From Lasiodiplodia sp. COLG20 (taxonomy: Eukaryota > Ascomycota > Dothideomycetes > Botryosphaeriales > Botryosphaeriaceae), in assembly GCA_009801085.1 (NCBI GenBank), contig VNWV01000003.1, positions 1,364,001 through 1,428,000 on the forward strand: a DNA stretch of 64,000 bases. The letters are read 5' to 3'. Below are positions 34,519-43,888 of this stretch, piece by piece. The position numbers were made by a program, and so were the translations under genes. Position 1 is the first letter of the stretch; every line of letters starts with the position of its first letter. The notes beneath the pieces are model-generated. The model saw only the letters and a list, made by a program, of their open reading frames with translations. It was not told the DNA's origin and made no database searches.

Positions 34519-35914
34519 TTACATGCCCAGGAGGGCACTAGCACCAGGCTCGCTGGAGACATAGATAGTCTCGTGCTTGTCGGTGAAGCCGTTGAAACGA
34601 GTCGCGGAGCACTTCGTGTAGGCACCCATTTCCTCAAAGTAAAGCCAGTCGCCAACGTCGATCTCTTCGGCGAACGACGCCTTCTCCGCAATGCAGTCGA
34701 TGCCATCACAGGTCGGGCCCCAGATAGAGTAATCGGTCGGACGGCGGCCGTCGACATCGAACTCGCAGGCCTCTTGGTCGTGCAAAAAGCGGTCGCCCAA
34801 CTTGAGGATACGCGGCACCGGGTGCTGGTGGTCGAACATGATGCTGGAGAAGTTACCGTAGACACCATCGTTCATGTACAGCATGTAAGACGTGGTGTCG
34901 AGCTGTTCGTCACGCACGGTGCGGCGCGCAATGACGTTGCACGCAATGTTGAAAGCCGAAGAGACGTAGTAGCGGCCAGGCTCGCCAATGACACGGATGT
35001 GTGGCGGAAAGTGCGTGTCCAGCGCATCAGACAGGACAGCGGCCATCTCCTCGAAAGTCTCTCCGGAAAAGCCGCCACCAACATCCAGAGTGTGCATGTT
35101 GAAGCCAAGGTCTTCGGCCTGATCGAAGACAGTGCGAGCGTCCTCGACGGCTTTGATAAAGGCTTGAGGATCGGACGCGCCGGAACCAACATGGAAGGCA
35201 ACGCCGACCACGTTGAGATTCAGCTGCTTGGCAAGCTCAAGCAGGTCCTGGGTGGTGTCCATGGGCGCGCCGAACTTGAGGCTGAGGCGGCACAGACTGG
35301 CCGAATCATCGGTGAGGATGCGCAGGTACAGCTCAGCGTCAGGGAAGAGCTTCTTGGTCTTGTACAGCTCGTCGGCGTTGTCGAACGTCATCTGCTTGAC
35401 GTTCTGCTGGGCAGCGTAACGCACGTACGAGTTGGTCTTGCAGGGCTGCGCGTAGATGATACGCGAAGGGTCGATGCCCATCTTCAAGACCTGCTCAATT
35501 TCAGCCTTGGAGGCACAGTCGAAACCGGTGCCCAGCTCCGCCAGCAAGCGGAGAACTTGAGGATCAGGGTTGCACTTGACAGCTTCGCGAAGTTAGCACC
35601 ATCGGTTTCAGTGCGGCTCACGAGGGCAGCTTACCATAGTGTGGCTTGACCCTCTTGAGATTCATCTTCCAACGGAGGTGCTGGCGGTAGACCTCGCCCA
35701 TATCAGCCACGAAGAAGGCATCCTCTTCGCCCGCTTCACAGGAATCATGATCAATAGCGTCGACACGCTTCTTGAACGCTTCGCCAATTAGTTGTTTGGC
35801 ATACTTTGCGCCATGTTTGTTCTCAACAGCAACAGGGCTGTGCTCCACCGGTGTAAATGTCTTGATTGACAACGGTGCGTACTGCTCAGTAGTGACGATA
35901 GCAGAAGGTGCCAT
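34519..35914 (-). CDS. odc1: Ornithine decarboxylase
   Basis: PLP enzyme converting ornithine to putrescine, the first step of polyamine synthesis, in the cytosol. Two exons: 35635-35914 and 34519-35582 (447 aa, the usual size). The intron (52 bp) splits the PLP lysine motif: PHY|AVKCNPDP with Lys96. Others: HVGSGASDPQAF, LDVGGGFSGE, the PLP phosphate-binding GEPGRYYV, and the catalytic Cys385 in WGPTCDGIDC, which also gives substrate-side residues across the dimer. The N-terminal 60 residues are an extension common in fungi. In this family activity is normally controlled by polyamines through antizyme; no antizyme gene is in this window. Confidence 0.97.
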
Positions 35915-37378
35915 AACCAGGGTTCTCTGCGCCTGGTGGGATTGGGTTGATTATGCGAACGTGCGGAAAGTCCTGTTAAGGGGGGCGGAACGGCTCGAAT
36001 CCGAGGCTGAGTGTTGACAGGCGAGGCCTCCTCGACTCTTCCTCGTGGAGAGGAAGAACCACAGAGAGCGTCCTATGCGGCAGCTGGGTATGTGGGAAAT
36101 CGGGGGGTGAGGTTTGATTTGACGAGAAAATCAAACTCTCAAGCTCAGCAGGCGACTTCAGCAGCAGGTGGAGGAAGGTTGTTGAGGGTGTCGATGTTTT
36201 TGGGGCGAGCGGCAATTTGAAGAGCGACTGCTGCAGAGGCCTTTGGGGCCGTCTTGTAGGCGGTGCCTTTGATGCGACCAAAGGCAGTCGAAATTAGGAG
36301 AGCTCCAGGACGTCTGCGGGCGGACGTCAGCAGCGTCGCGGTGAAAAGTGGCGGGCTCAGGCGCTGCAGGAGGGCAGGACCGTGGGACACGCACGCCGGG
36401 CGCATGCGGGCGAGGGCTGTGGTTACGTACCGTAGTGAGTCACTGCGACGAGGCTGGAAGGCAAGCAAATCGCGGATTCAATTGAAGCTGGCGAGAGCAG
36501 CGACGCGGATGCTGGTGGGATGCACGTGTGAGAAAGGGCGTTGGGGGAAGCGACAGGAGGAAGAGGTCGCGATCGAGGGGCGTGGTCAATTTTTGAGTCG
36601 GGGTGCGCTGGAGCTTGCTGCCCGTGTGTGCCTGGTGACGACAGGCCCGGCCGCTTCCCCAGCCAGAACCTGCCGCGCTAAAGAAAATAACGCATCCCAG
36701 TTCCCGGCTTTTCCAGTCAGCACAATGCACGCTCGTCCGCCAATGGCCACGCGCCATCGGCACGCCGTCCGGCACTGCCGCTACGGCACGGGCACGCGTA
36801 GGGCTGCCGTCGCCCAAGGCAGCGATCGTATATTTCGACAGTCGCCACCCCTGGGGCAATGCAGCTGACGTCTCTTGCACTCAAGCTCACAAGGAACACA
36901 AGTCTCTGCTCACGTTAAACCCGGGTCCACGAATGCGAAGCCACATCGGTGCCATTGAGAAAGCATTCCCCCTTATCCGCCTCTGCATGGTCGAATCCTT
37001 GCGCACACACACCCTGCAATTACAGACAAGCTTCCTTCCATTACCTCACAAGCGACTGTGCAGCCTGCGTCTCGAGTCAGACACATCGGTTGGGCACCAC
37101 TCCCGGGAGGCCGACTGCCGCCGTCTCGCGCGCGGCTCTGCGAACGGCGGCGGCTGAGGGCTGTGCCGCCCCGGCTTTGATGATGTAGCATCCTGGATCT
37201 CGGCCTAAAAGCGAAGCCGGATGCTCCGTTGGGAGTCAAAAGGTTCCATGCGCCGGCAGCAGCCCACCAGCAGGTGGGCTTGAGATATCCACATTGGTGC
37301 TCGTGTGCTGTACGGTCAATGCCGTCTCAAGTGGTGGGATATATCCTCCATGGTCATGCTAATGGCGCTTTGAATTAG
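35915..37378. other. Intergenic: upstream of ornithine decarboxylase
   Basis: About 1.46 kb between the ODC start (-) and the 3' end of the methyltransferase gene (-). GC-rich, with many overlapping short frames (for example 36263-36868) but no family. It probably holds a long ODC 5' leader and the promoter; upstream ATGs are present on the minus strand. Confidence 0.5.
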
Positions 37379-38548
37379 CTAGAAAGAGATGGGAGAACGA
37401 TCGAGGACAGTGCGCGGGTCCCTAGGGGAGCGAGGCCGATACGCAGAATGGTAGATGTAAATATCGATGTTGCCAGACAAGCCGAAGTCTGCATCGTCAC
37501 GTGGAAGAGGCTGACGGGTTTGAACGGCCTGGATGAAGCCGCCCTTTTTCATGAGTTCAAAGAAAATGGCCTCACTCTCATGTCTGACTTTCATGCCCAT
37601 AACTATAATCGCCTTTGGAGATCTTGCGGCGAGAGCCTTGAGGGTATTCACCAGGGCTGGGCTGCTGTCCGGATTGTACGTGCAGTCTGAGATGATGACC
37701 AGGTCGTACTGCCGCTCGCGCACAACCTGGGGCAGCTCTTCGTCCCAGTCCAATGGGACGAAAGTGGCGCTGGACGACATGGCTGGATTCATGCCCTCGA
37801 TGTTCTTCTCGGCAATCTCCCGTGCTTCCGGGAGGTCTGTGAGCGTGACCTCGCAGTCGGGGATGATTTGCGCTAGGCTGATGCCAACAATGCCGCATCC
37901 GGTGCCCAGTTCAAGCACGTGGAGCTTTTTGTAAGTGGCAGAGCTGAGGGTTGAGTCCAGGATCGGCAGGCTGTCGTACTGCATGGCGATCGTCTTGTCG
38001 AAAAAGGCGGCCATGCCGACACCAGCATCCCTTGCACGGGTCAGTGTAGGGACAAAGAAACTAAGAAGCAGGAACACGGACCAGATATGGCGCGCAATGC
38101 TGTCGCCGGTCTCCTCCCAAATGCTCAGGGTGCGGTTGCTCAGCGGCGTGAAGCGGCGTTCGACCTTTTTCTCGGCCTCCTTGATGCCGGCTGGGGCGTC
38201 GAGAATGGAGCTCCATGCAGAAATCAGCGAGGGGAGCTCGGGGTTGTTGTTCTGCCGCTCAAAGCGGTCGGAAACCTGGTTGCTCTTGGGGCCAACGTGC
38301 AGAACTACGGGCCAGTCCAGATCGCAGTGGCGGACGTCGAAGGTCAAGGGGAGGGCGCGCATGCCCGCAGTCCACTTGATGCTCTTGCGCAGGAAAATGT
38401 CGCCATTGTACTCGGGCGAGCGAATGGTCGCGGCGAGGGCAACATCGGCAGCCAGGAAATCCTCGCCGAGATCTGAGGTGACGGTGATCAGGGCGGTGAT
38501 GGTCTTGCCGTCGGTCTTGGGAACCTTCAAAAAACGAATGTATCTCAT
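37379..38548 (-). CDS. Protein-lysine methyltransferase-like (METTL21/MTF16 family)
   Basis: Seven-beta-strand SAM methyltransferase of the family that methylates lysines of elongation factors and chaperones. Exons: 38082-38548 and 37379-38030 (372 aa). The 51-bp intron has no stop and is a multiple of three, so it can be read through. Splicing (tg|g, Trp156) joins ARHIW to DAGVGMAAFF, the conserved pre-motif. SAM motif I is VLELGTGCGIVGI (194-206), motif post-I VTLTDLPEA, and motif IV YDLVIISDCTYNPDS. The N-terminal 155 residues are the variable substrate-recognition part. The start MRYIRFLKVPK is chosen because the frame before it is low-complexity. The C-terminus has a short Arg/Pro extension. 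The substrate is unknown. Confidence 0.87.
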   Translation of the reverse strand: MRYIRFLKVPKTDGKTITALITVTSDLGEDFLAADVALAATIRSPEYNGDIFLRKSIKWTAGMRALPLTFDVRHCDLDWPVVLHVGPKSNQVSDRFERQNNNPELPSLISAWSSILDAPAGIKEAEKKVERRFTPLSNRTLSIWEETGDSIARHIWSVFLLLSFFVPTLTRARDAGVGMAAFFDKTIAMQYDSLPILDSTLSSATYKKLHVLELGTGCGIVGISLAQIIPDCEVTLTDLPEAREIAEKNIEGMNPAMSSSATFVPLDWDEELPQVVRERQYDLVIISDCTYNPDSSPALVNTLKALAARSPKAIIVMGMKVRHESEAIFFELMKKGGFIQAVQTRQPLPRDDADFGLSGNIDIYIYHSAYRPRSPRDPRTVLDRSPISF

Positions 38549-39265
38549 GATGGCGGCTGGGCGGGCGGGCGGGCGCTGCACAGCGCAGCAGCGGGGCGCG
38601 CAGAAGTTATGAAAGGCTGGCCGAAACAGGCTATGGGCGCTGGCTTCGCCCGTGGCGCCAAAAATGCCAGTGCCGTAGCAGGTGGTGATGGGTGACAGCA
38701 GCAGCACGCGGTGCCGAGCGGTCCAGGCCCTCGCTATCTCGATCCAGTCACCTAGCCGGAGCCGGCTGAGTTGCGCGTTGTGCGGCCCCAGATCCCAAAA
38801 ATGGCAGCAATCGTGGCCGCACGGCAAGCCGACGGCGGCTTACCGTCACTGGCGCAGCAGGCCCGACCAGCGGTGGCGCGTTCAGACCCGGCCCCATGCC
38901 AGTTCTGCGGTGTAGCTGCGATGCAATGTGCGGTCAGGCCGACCATTGCCAGAATGCGCTCCGCGGGCGGCCACACGTTGTTCCAGCCGCCACTCCTCTC
39001 CGCGGTCCAAGCGCGTCTGACGTACCCAACCTGTCGCCCGCCCGCCTGCCTCACGTACCCGCTGCTGTGCAGCCGTGCAAATGCCGACCGCCTTTTGACG
39101 TGGTAGACACTCATTGCCGCCTGCTGTCCCCGTCGCCGCGCGGGCGCACCCTCTGCGCGACTCCAGGCCGTCGTCGCTGCCTCGCCCATGTGGCCTCGCT
39201 GACCCACTTCTCTCGGCCCAACACCCTCGTCCAACCGCCGGCCTCTCCTCACCCGCTCCCTCACC
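38549..39265. other. Divergent upstream region of the methyltransferase and unknown gene
   Basis: GC-rich promoter/leader DNA. C/T-rich leader directly precedes the ATG at 39266. Overlapping frames on both strands are not convincing. Confidence 0.5.
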
Positions 39266-40674
39266 ATGTATCGAAATCGCAACGACCCGCGCTTGAGGCG
39301 CACGCTGGACGAGCTCTCTCACAACTTCGAGTCGGCAAACGAGGCTGCCCAGGAAGGCATCTACGCCTTTTCGCACAACTACATCAACCCTTGCGTCGCG
39401 TCCGTGACCCAGTGCTTTGAGGCATGCGCTGCTCCCTGCTTTGGTTCCCGCGAAGATCGCCTGCTCCGTAGGAGAAGGGGCCGTGGCCGCGCCCGCGCAG
39501 AACACTACTTTGACTTCTACGACGACTGGGAAGAGGAGGAGAATGACGACCCGTTTTCCTGGGGCAACAGCGAATTCGACCGCCTCTTGGCTGGCCAAGG
39601 CACCTCCACCCAGCCCGGTCGTCAGCGTGCCATGAGCTATGGCGCGCGCCGCGGTGATGCGCGCCGAAAGAGTGTTGCCCCGCCGCACGATGGTAGCCCC
39701 GATCCCACCATAATCCCCACCAGCTCGTATTTTGGTTTCCTGGGAAGGCTGCCGTTCAGAATCGGCGGCAAGGGACTGCGCTACAAGCCGTCCGCTGCAG
39801 ATCTTCAAGACCACCCTGGCGCGTCCCGGAGATCGCTAGAGGAACATGCTCCATTGATTGAAGAGGCTGAGGAATATCCTGCATATTTGGCCCACCGGAG
39901 ACAGAGGAGTTCGACGAATGAGTCTGGCGTGACCTCCGACTCGTTGAGTTCCAGAGGAGATATTTTGCCCAGCGAGGACGAGCTGGACGACGCCGTGCCG
40001 TTAGATGACGAATTTGCCTCGGTGCTCGAGCGTCGTAACACTGCTACTTTTTTGGATGATACAAGCAGCGGCAAGACGCCGTACTCCAAGCGCCCTCGCG
40101 GGTCTCGAATGTCCACGAGAACCATATCGTCCAAGAGCACCCGAGAATCAAGAAGGCGCTCAAACGCCGCTTCTCCCTCCATGGACAAACACTCCGAAGC
40201 CGGCATTCACGAGGTTCCAACCTTGTCGGAACTCAAGTCCGAGGAAGTGAGGATCCAAAAAGAAGAGGAGGAAAGCATCGAGAGGAGACGGGGTGCCGCT
40301 CGGGCACTTGCCGTAAGGCGTGGCCTGAAGGTCGACGAGCACATGGTTTGTTTTCAACACCCGTTGCGACTCGATTCTCGACTAAAGTATAGGTGCAGTC
40401 TATCTCTTCCGAGGACAAAACCCCGATCGGATCGCCGAAACGAAAGGCAGCCATGTCAGAGATAAGGAGCGCTCCTGGGTCACCGCCCCGAAGCCCACGT
40501 TCTGGAGGCACGATACCGTTCCCCAGCTTCGATAGCCACCCGGCTTCTCTTGCAACGTCGCCCACATCGAACCACTATGGTCCCGGAGACGCTATTCCTA
40601 TAAGACCGACCAAGGAAGAAAACGAAGGGTTTGTTCCGGCGAAACTTCCGCATTTTGCAGCACGACCTGACTGA
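39266..40674 (+). CDS. Uncharacterised fungal protein with Cys-rich N-terminal segment
   Basis: Exons: 39266-40345 and 40393-40674 (453 aa), joined DEHM|VQSISSED across a 47-bp intron. I do not recognise a named domain. The N-terminal 60 residues look structured: LDELSHNFESANEAAQEGIYAFSHN then four Cys in NPCVASVTQCFEACAAPCFGSRE, possibly a metal or lipid-modified segment. An Arg-rich run, an aromatic/acidic patch (HYFDFYDDWEEEENDDPFSW) and a GFLGRLPFRIGGKGLRYKPSAADLQ segment follow. The rest is Ser/Arg/Glu-rich and probably disordered, with many phospho-site-like SP/SPxR motifs near the end. A short coiled-coil-like stretch (SELKSEEVRIQKEEEESIERRR) precedes the intron. I would expect orthologues only in filamentous ascomycetes. 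Confidence 0.8.
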
Positions 40675-42662
40675 AATTGCTCTCGTAGTCACAACGTTGA
40701 CTATGTGCTCTGGTAAACGAGCCCGGAATCTTTTAGGATTTTGCCACCAAAGCGGGCCATGCAGACCTGCCGATGATTGAGATACCCGATACCCTGCTGA
40801 ATACGCGCGTATGGAGTGTACTTGTTTTCTATTCCGTAATGTTTTTGATCTAGTTCCCTTGCTGCTGCATCCTAGCGGCTCGACGACCGAGCAGGATTTG
40901 GCACTCTTGCGCTTGCATAGCTTGCGTTACCGACAGCCCGCATTTAGAGGCAAGAGTCATGGCGCTCGCATTCGGTGAATTGCTTCTGGGAGTTTGGTTC
41001 CACTTTTCTTTCCGTCGCAAATTGGCTATCGACGGCGTTTTCATTGGGGCGTTACGGATTTGAGACAAACGGTTGTCAGTTTTCCTCCTCTCATTCTTTC
41101 ATTCCTTTCTGCTTTGTTCGCATTTACAGCGGCAAAATAGACCATCGACCCCTTACCTCCACCGACATGGTCGGTTTCGTCAAAATAGACCAGCGAATGG
41201 TTTTCTTTGCAACCTCGAAGAATATCAAGACAGATTGCAGAAGCACAGCCCTGAAATTTTATCACGGTGCAATACACATTGGAAAATTGAATGAATTGCA
41301 TCCTCCCCTCTTGCATGGTCAGTAGCGATGAACTGAATACTCAAGCTGGCATCGGATTGGCGTGCCGAAGCGCTTCCAGGCAATGGCTGCTGCAATCCCG
41401 CGACACACCACGCACGATCTGCGTTTCAGGATGCAGAAGATGGCACATGAGCACAACCTCAGAATTGCATGAGATGCGAATGTTGAGCGAATCATCGAGT
41501 GAGACAAATCTCCGCGTGAAAATAAGCTGGGCTTCCAGTGTAGGCGGCAATATCTCCCTATGGGAATCGTTGTGCCGACGTTCTATAGACCACTTGGATT
41601 CAAATGTCTGAAATTACACGTATGGTCTGTATCTGATAGATATCAGTAGACTTTCATCGTTTGAATATGCTTTCGCTCGAGCGCCATCGAACAGGTTCTG
41701 TTTTTTTCCCGGGTGTTTTGTAGCACAATCTAACCCATGTCATAATACCCCACATATGAAATAAATGGGCGTATTTCGTACGTACGCCACACGATCCAAT
41801 TGAAAAGATCGCACGGTGATTGTATTCTTGCTATCTACCGGTCTTTTATCTCCTCCGCCCTGGTCCTCCCTCGTCACCTCCTAGCCATTGCTCCTAGCAG
41901 TTATCGGAGCTTATCTATTGGCTAGGAATTCCCAAACATTCTCAATTAGGAATACACTAAACCCAGTAAGAGCGGCCTGGGAGGTGACGAGGGAGGATCA
42001 GGGCGGAGGAGATAGACCTGGTGACTGATGGCCGGCATGTTTGCCAGGAATTTACCAGAAGTTTGCTTATACCCGGCTTAATTTTCCAGTGAGCCCGGCA
42101 TAAATCAGATGACGACCTTGCCCTGTACGATATCGTGTAGTAGATCTTGGTGAAGCTGATGAGCAGCAGCTCTCAAGGTCGACCTCGAAATAAAACCACC
42201 GGACCAAGCATGAATAATACCGGGTCAGGCATACAGCCCCTTCGTGCACCGCGATGCCGACGCGGGAATCGCTACAGAGGAGCGTGTCCTAGATCCAGTG
42301 GTATAGCAGATCCGAATCGCGGAGTTATACTCGTTTTAGTGGTATAAGAGTTTATATATCGACTTTTACATATTCTAACTACCTTACCCCTCTAACACCT
42401 TTCTCCCCCGGCCCTTTCTATTAGATTTACTAATTTCTGTTTAAGCGATAGTACAAATTTCCCTCTTATTCATTCTAAAAAGCCAGTAACGCTCAGAAAA
42501 TTACATGATGAAACGCGCGTAAGCTGTGAAGTCTCATTCAATCTCGACGGCACGAAGCAAGATCTACTGTTAGTCTTATCTATGACGTCAGTGTAGAGGA
42601 ATGTATATTAATGCTGCGCGCACCCGATCCTTCAACAATCAGCACTCACAGCGAGTGCCCGC
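40675..42662. other. Intergenic, AT-rich with one MITE-like element
   Basis: About 2 kb of AT-rich DNA, clearly unlike the flanking coding DNA. A MITE-like inverted-repeat element lies at 41837-42022. Frames such as 41291-41611 lack family likeness. Tracts around 42,350-42,600 look like decayed repeat. Confidence 0.6.
41837..42022. mobile_element. MITE-like element with about 45-bp terminal inverted repeats
   Basis: The left end (accggtcttttatctcctcc...) and right end (...ggaggagatagacctggt) are inverted copies for about 45 bp with a few mismatches. The best block is the shared ctcctccgccctg..cctccctcgtcacctcc. A smaller inverted pair (ctagcca .. tggctag) lies inside. No coding capacity. The target-site duplication is not clear. 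Confidence 0.75.
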
Positions 42663-42746
42663 GGTTCTATAGTGTAGTGGCTAGCACTCAGGATTCTGAT
42701 CTACCAGACCATTCCTGCAACCCCGGTTCGATCCCGGGTAGGACCT
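42663..42746 (+). tRNA. tRNA-Gln (CUG anticodon) with a 12-nt intron
   Basis: A cloverleaf can be drawn: acceptor GGTTCTA / TAGGACC (one G-U pair), D-arm tagtgtagtggctagca, anticodon stem CAGGA / TCCTG with loop TTCTGA..T (anticodon CTG at bases 34-36), and T-arm CCCGG-TTCGATC-CCGGG. An insert of about 12 nt (tctaccagacca) lies one base 3' of the anticodon, the canonical tRNA intron site. Discriminator T; CCA is not encoded, as usual in eukaryotes. The sequence closely follows eukaryotic tRNA-Gln. Confidence 0.92.
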
Positions 42747-42756
42747 ATTCGTTCTC

Positions 42757-42760
42757 TTTT
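42757..42760 (+). terminator. RNA polymerase III T-run after tRNA-Gln
   Basis: TTTT about 10 bases after the tRNA 3' end, within ttctctttt, the expected Pol III stop signal. Confidence 0.55.
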
Positions 42761-43888
42761 GCCTTTGTGGTGGTTGTTTTGTGGTGGGGAGGGCGTCGTG
42801 GACGGAGTCTGTGGTGTCGAGATTTTGGGTGGGCTGTGCGCACGCAAAACGCGCGCGGGGAGGACGGCCACGTCTTTTTGTTTCCACGGAACACGGCCAT
42901 TGGTACAGGGCCCTTGGAGAACTGTTTTTGCTCACGGCTGAGAGGCATGCGTGCGGATGGGGGAGGAATTTCTTGCAGGTTGCCGCGCTCGGGCCGAAGA
43001 GACCTCGGAAGCACCGAAATTAACTCCCGGAACGTCTAGCACTGTGTGGTCTGTGCAACGCTAATTGAACCATCGTAGCTGGTCGTGGCTGATGGGTGGA
43101 TTGTGGTGGTCAAGTTACCCGGTTGGTTTTGGAGCACATATGATTCTGAGCCCATTGCAGTACAGAGGGGTGCTGCAGCCGACGGCAAGCGCGAAGAATA
43201 GCAGGGCGCCGGAACATAGCGTAACTATGCCTCCGTTCTCTCTCTTTTCCAACGAAAGTGAACATGTATGGGTAGTTGAACCCATCGTCCGGACGTGAGT
43301 GTATAACTATGAATCCACATTGACATCCGGAGTTAGCTTCAACTACTTATGGCATGAGCGAAAATTAAAATTCACGCTAGCCGTCGGCTGCAATACCCCT
43401 CTGCATAATATTGTGGCATCACCTCCAATAAGGCCTTGCAACGTCACAGCAAAAGTTTACGATGCTGCTGGGTTAGCCTGCTTTCCAAGAATACATCACC
43501 TAACAAACAGATATGACACAGGACAGCCGCTGCGCATTTTTAAAAGCCTCTCGTCAGCAAGGTTAGGCGGACCGTTATACAGCATGCTCAAAATTCTGTT
43601 CCTGCAGAAGCCGTTCCAAGAGGGCGTGCATGCGTCAAGTGCAACATGATACAGGGAGGTGCTGCACAAGCAGAAGTCTAATTTGTGGAACGAGCCTATG
43701 AAGTATGGGCTTGCCGCGGAAAGCTTCGGGAGAAGCCTTGGCCTTCATGTAGGATCGGGATTGCGGGGACTTCAGGACCCTCAACAAACTCAAACCAGCT
43801 AACAATTTGTTTCGCTCGAATCGAGAAGGAGGGAACTGCTTTTGACTGCCTTGCCTGCTCGTCGTTGGTGCTTTCTCAGTTCTGAATT
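42761..43888. other. Intergenic between tRNA and sulfatase, with one repeat element
   Basis: Contains the MITE-like copy C (43163-43403) and a further fragment of the same terminal repeat at about 43652-43666 (cagggaggtgctgca). No gene seen. Confidence 0.6.
43163..43403. mobile_element. MITE-like element, copy C of the CGTCCGGACG repeat family
   Basis: 241 bp bounded by imperfect terminal inverted repeats (left cagaggggtgctgcagccga..., right its inverse ending at 43403) that continue through cggcAagcg/cggcTagcg. The centre (about 43278-43340) is the degenerate palindrome catcgtccggacg ... catccggagttag, with a spacer like those of copies A and B. The left end and the inner flank (gtatgggtagttgaa) match copy A at 30957 and 31191. 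No transposase. The CAGAGGGG terminus recalls hAT-type ends, but no 8-bp duplication is visible. Confidence 0.8.

Noticed and set aside
34573..35649. 358-codon plus-strand frame
   Set aside because: Antisense of ornithine decarboxylase.
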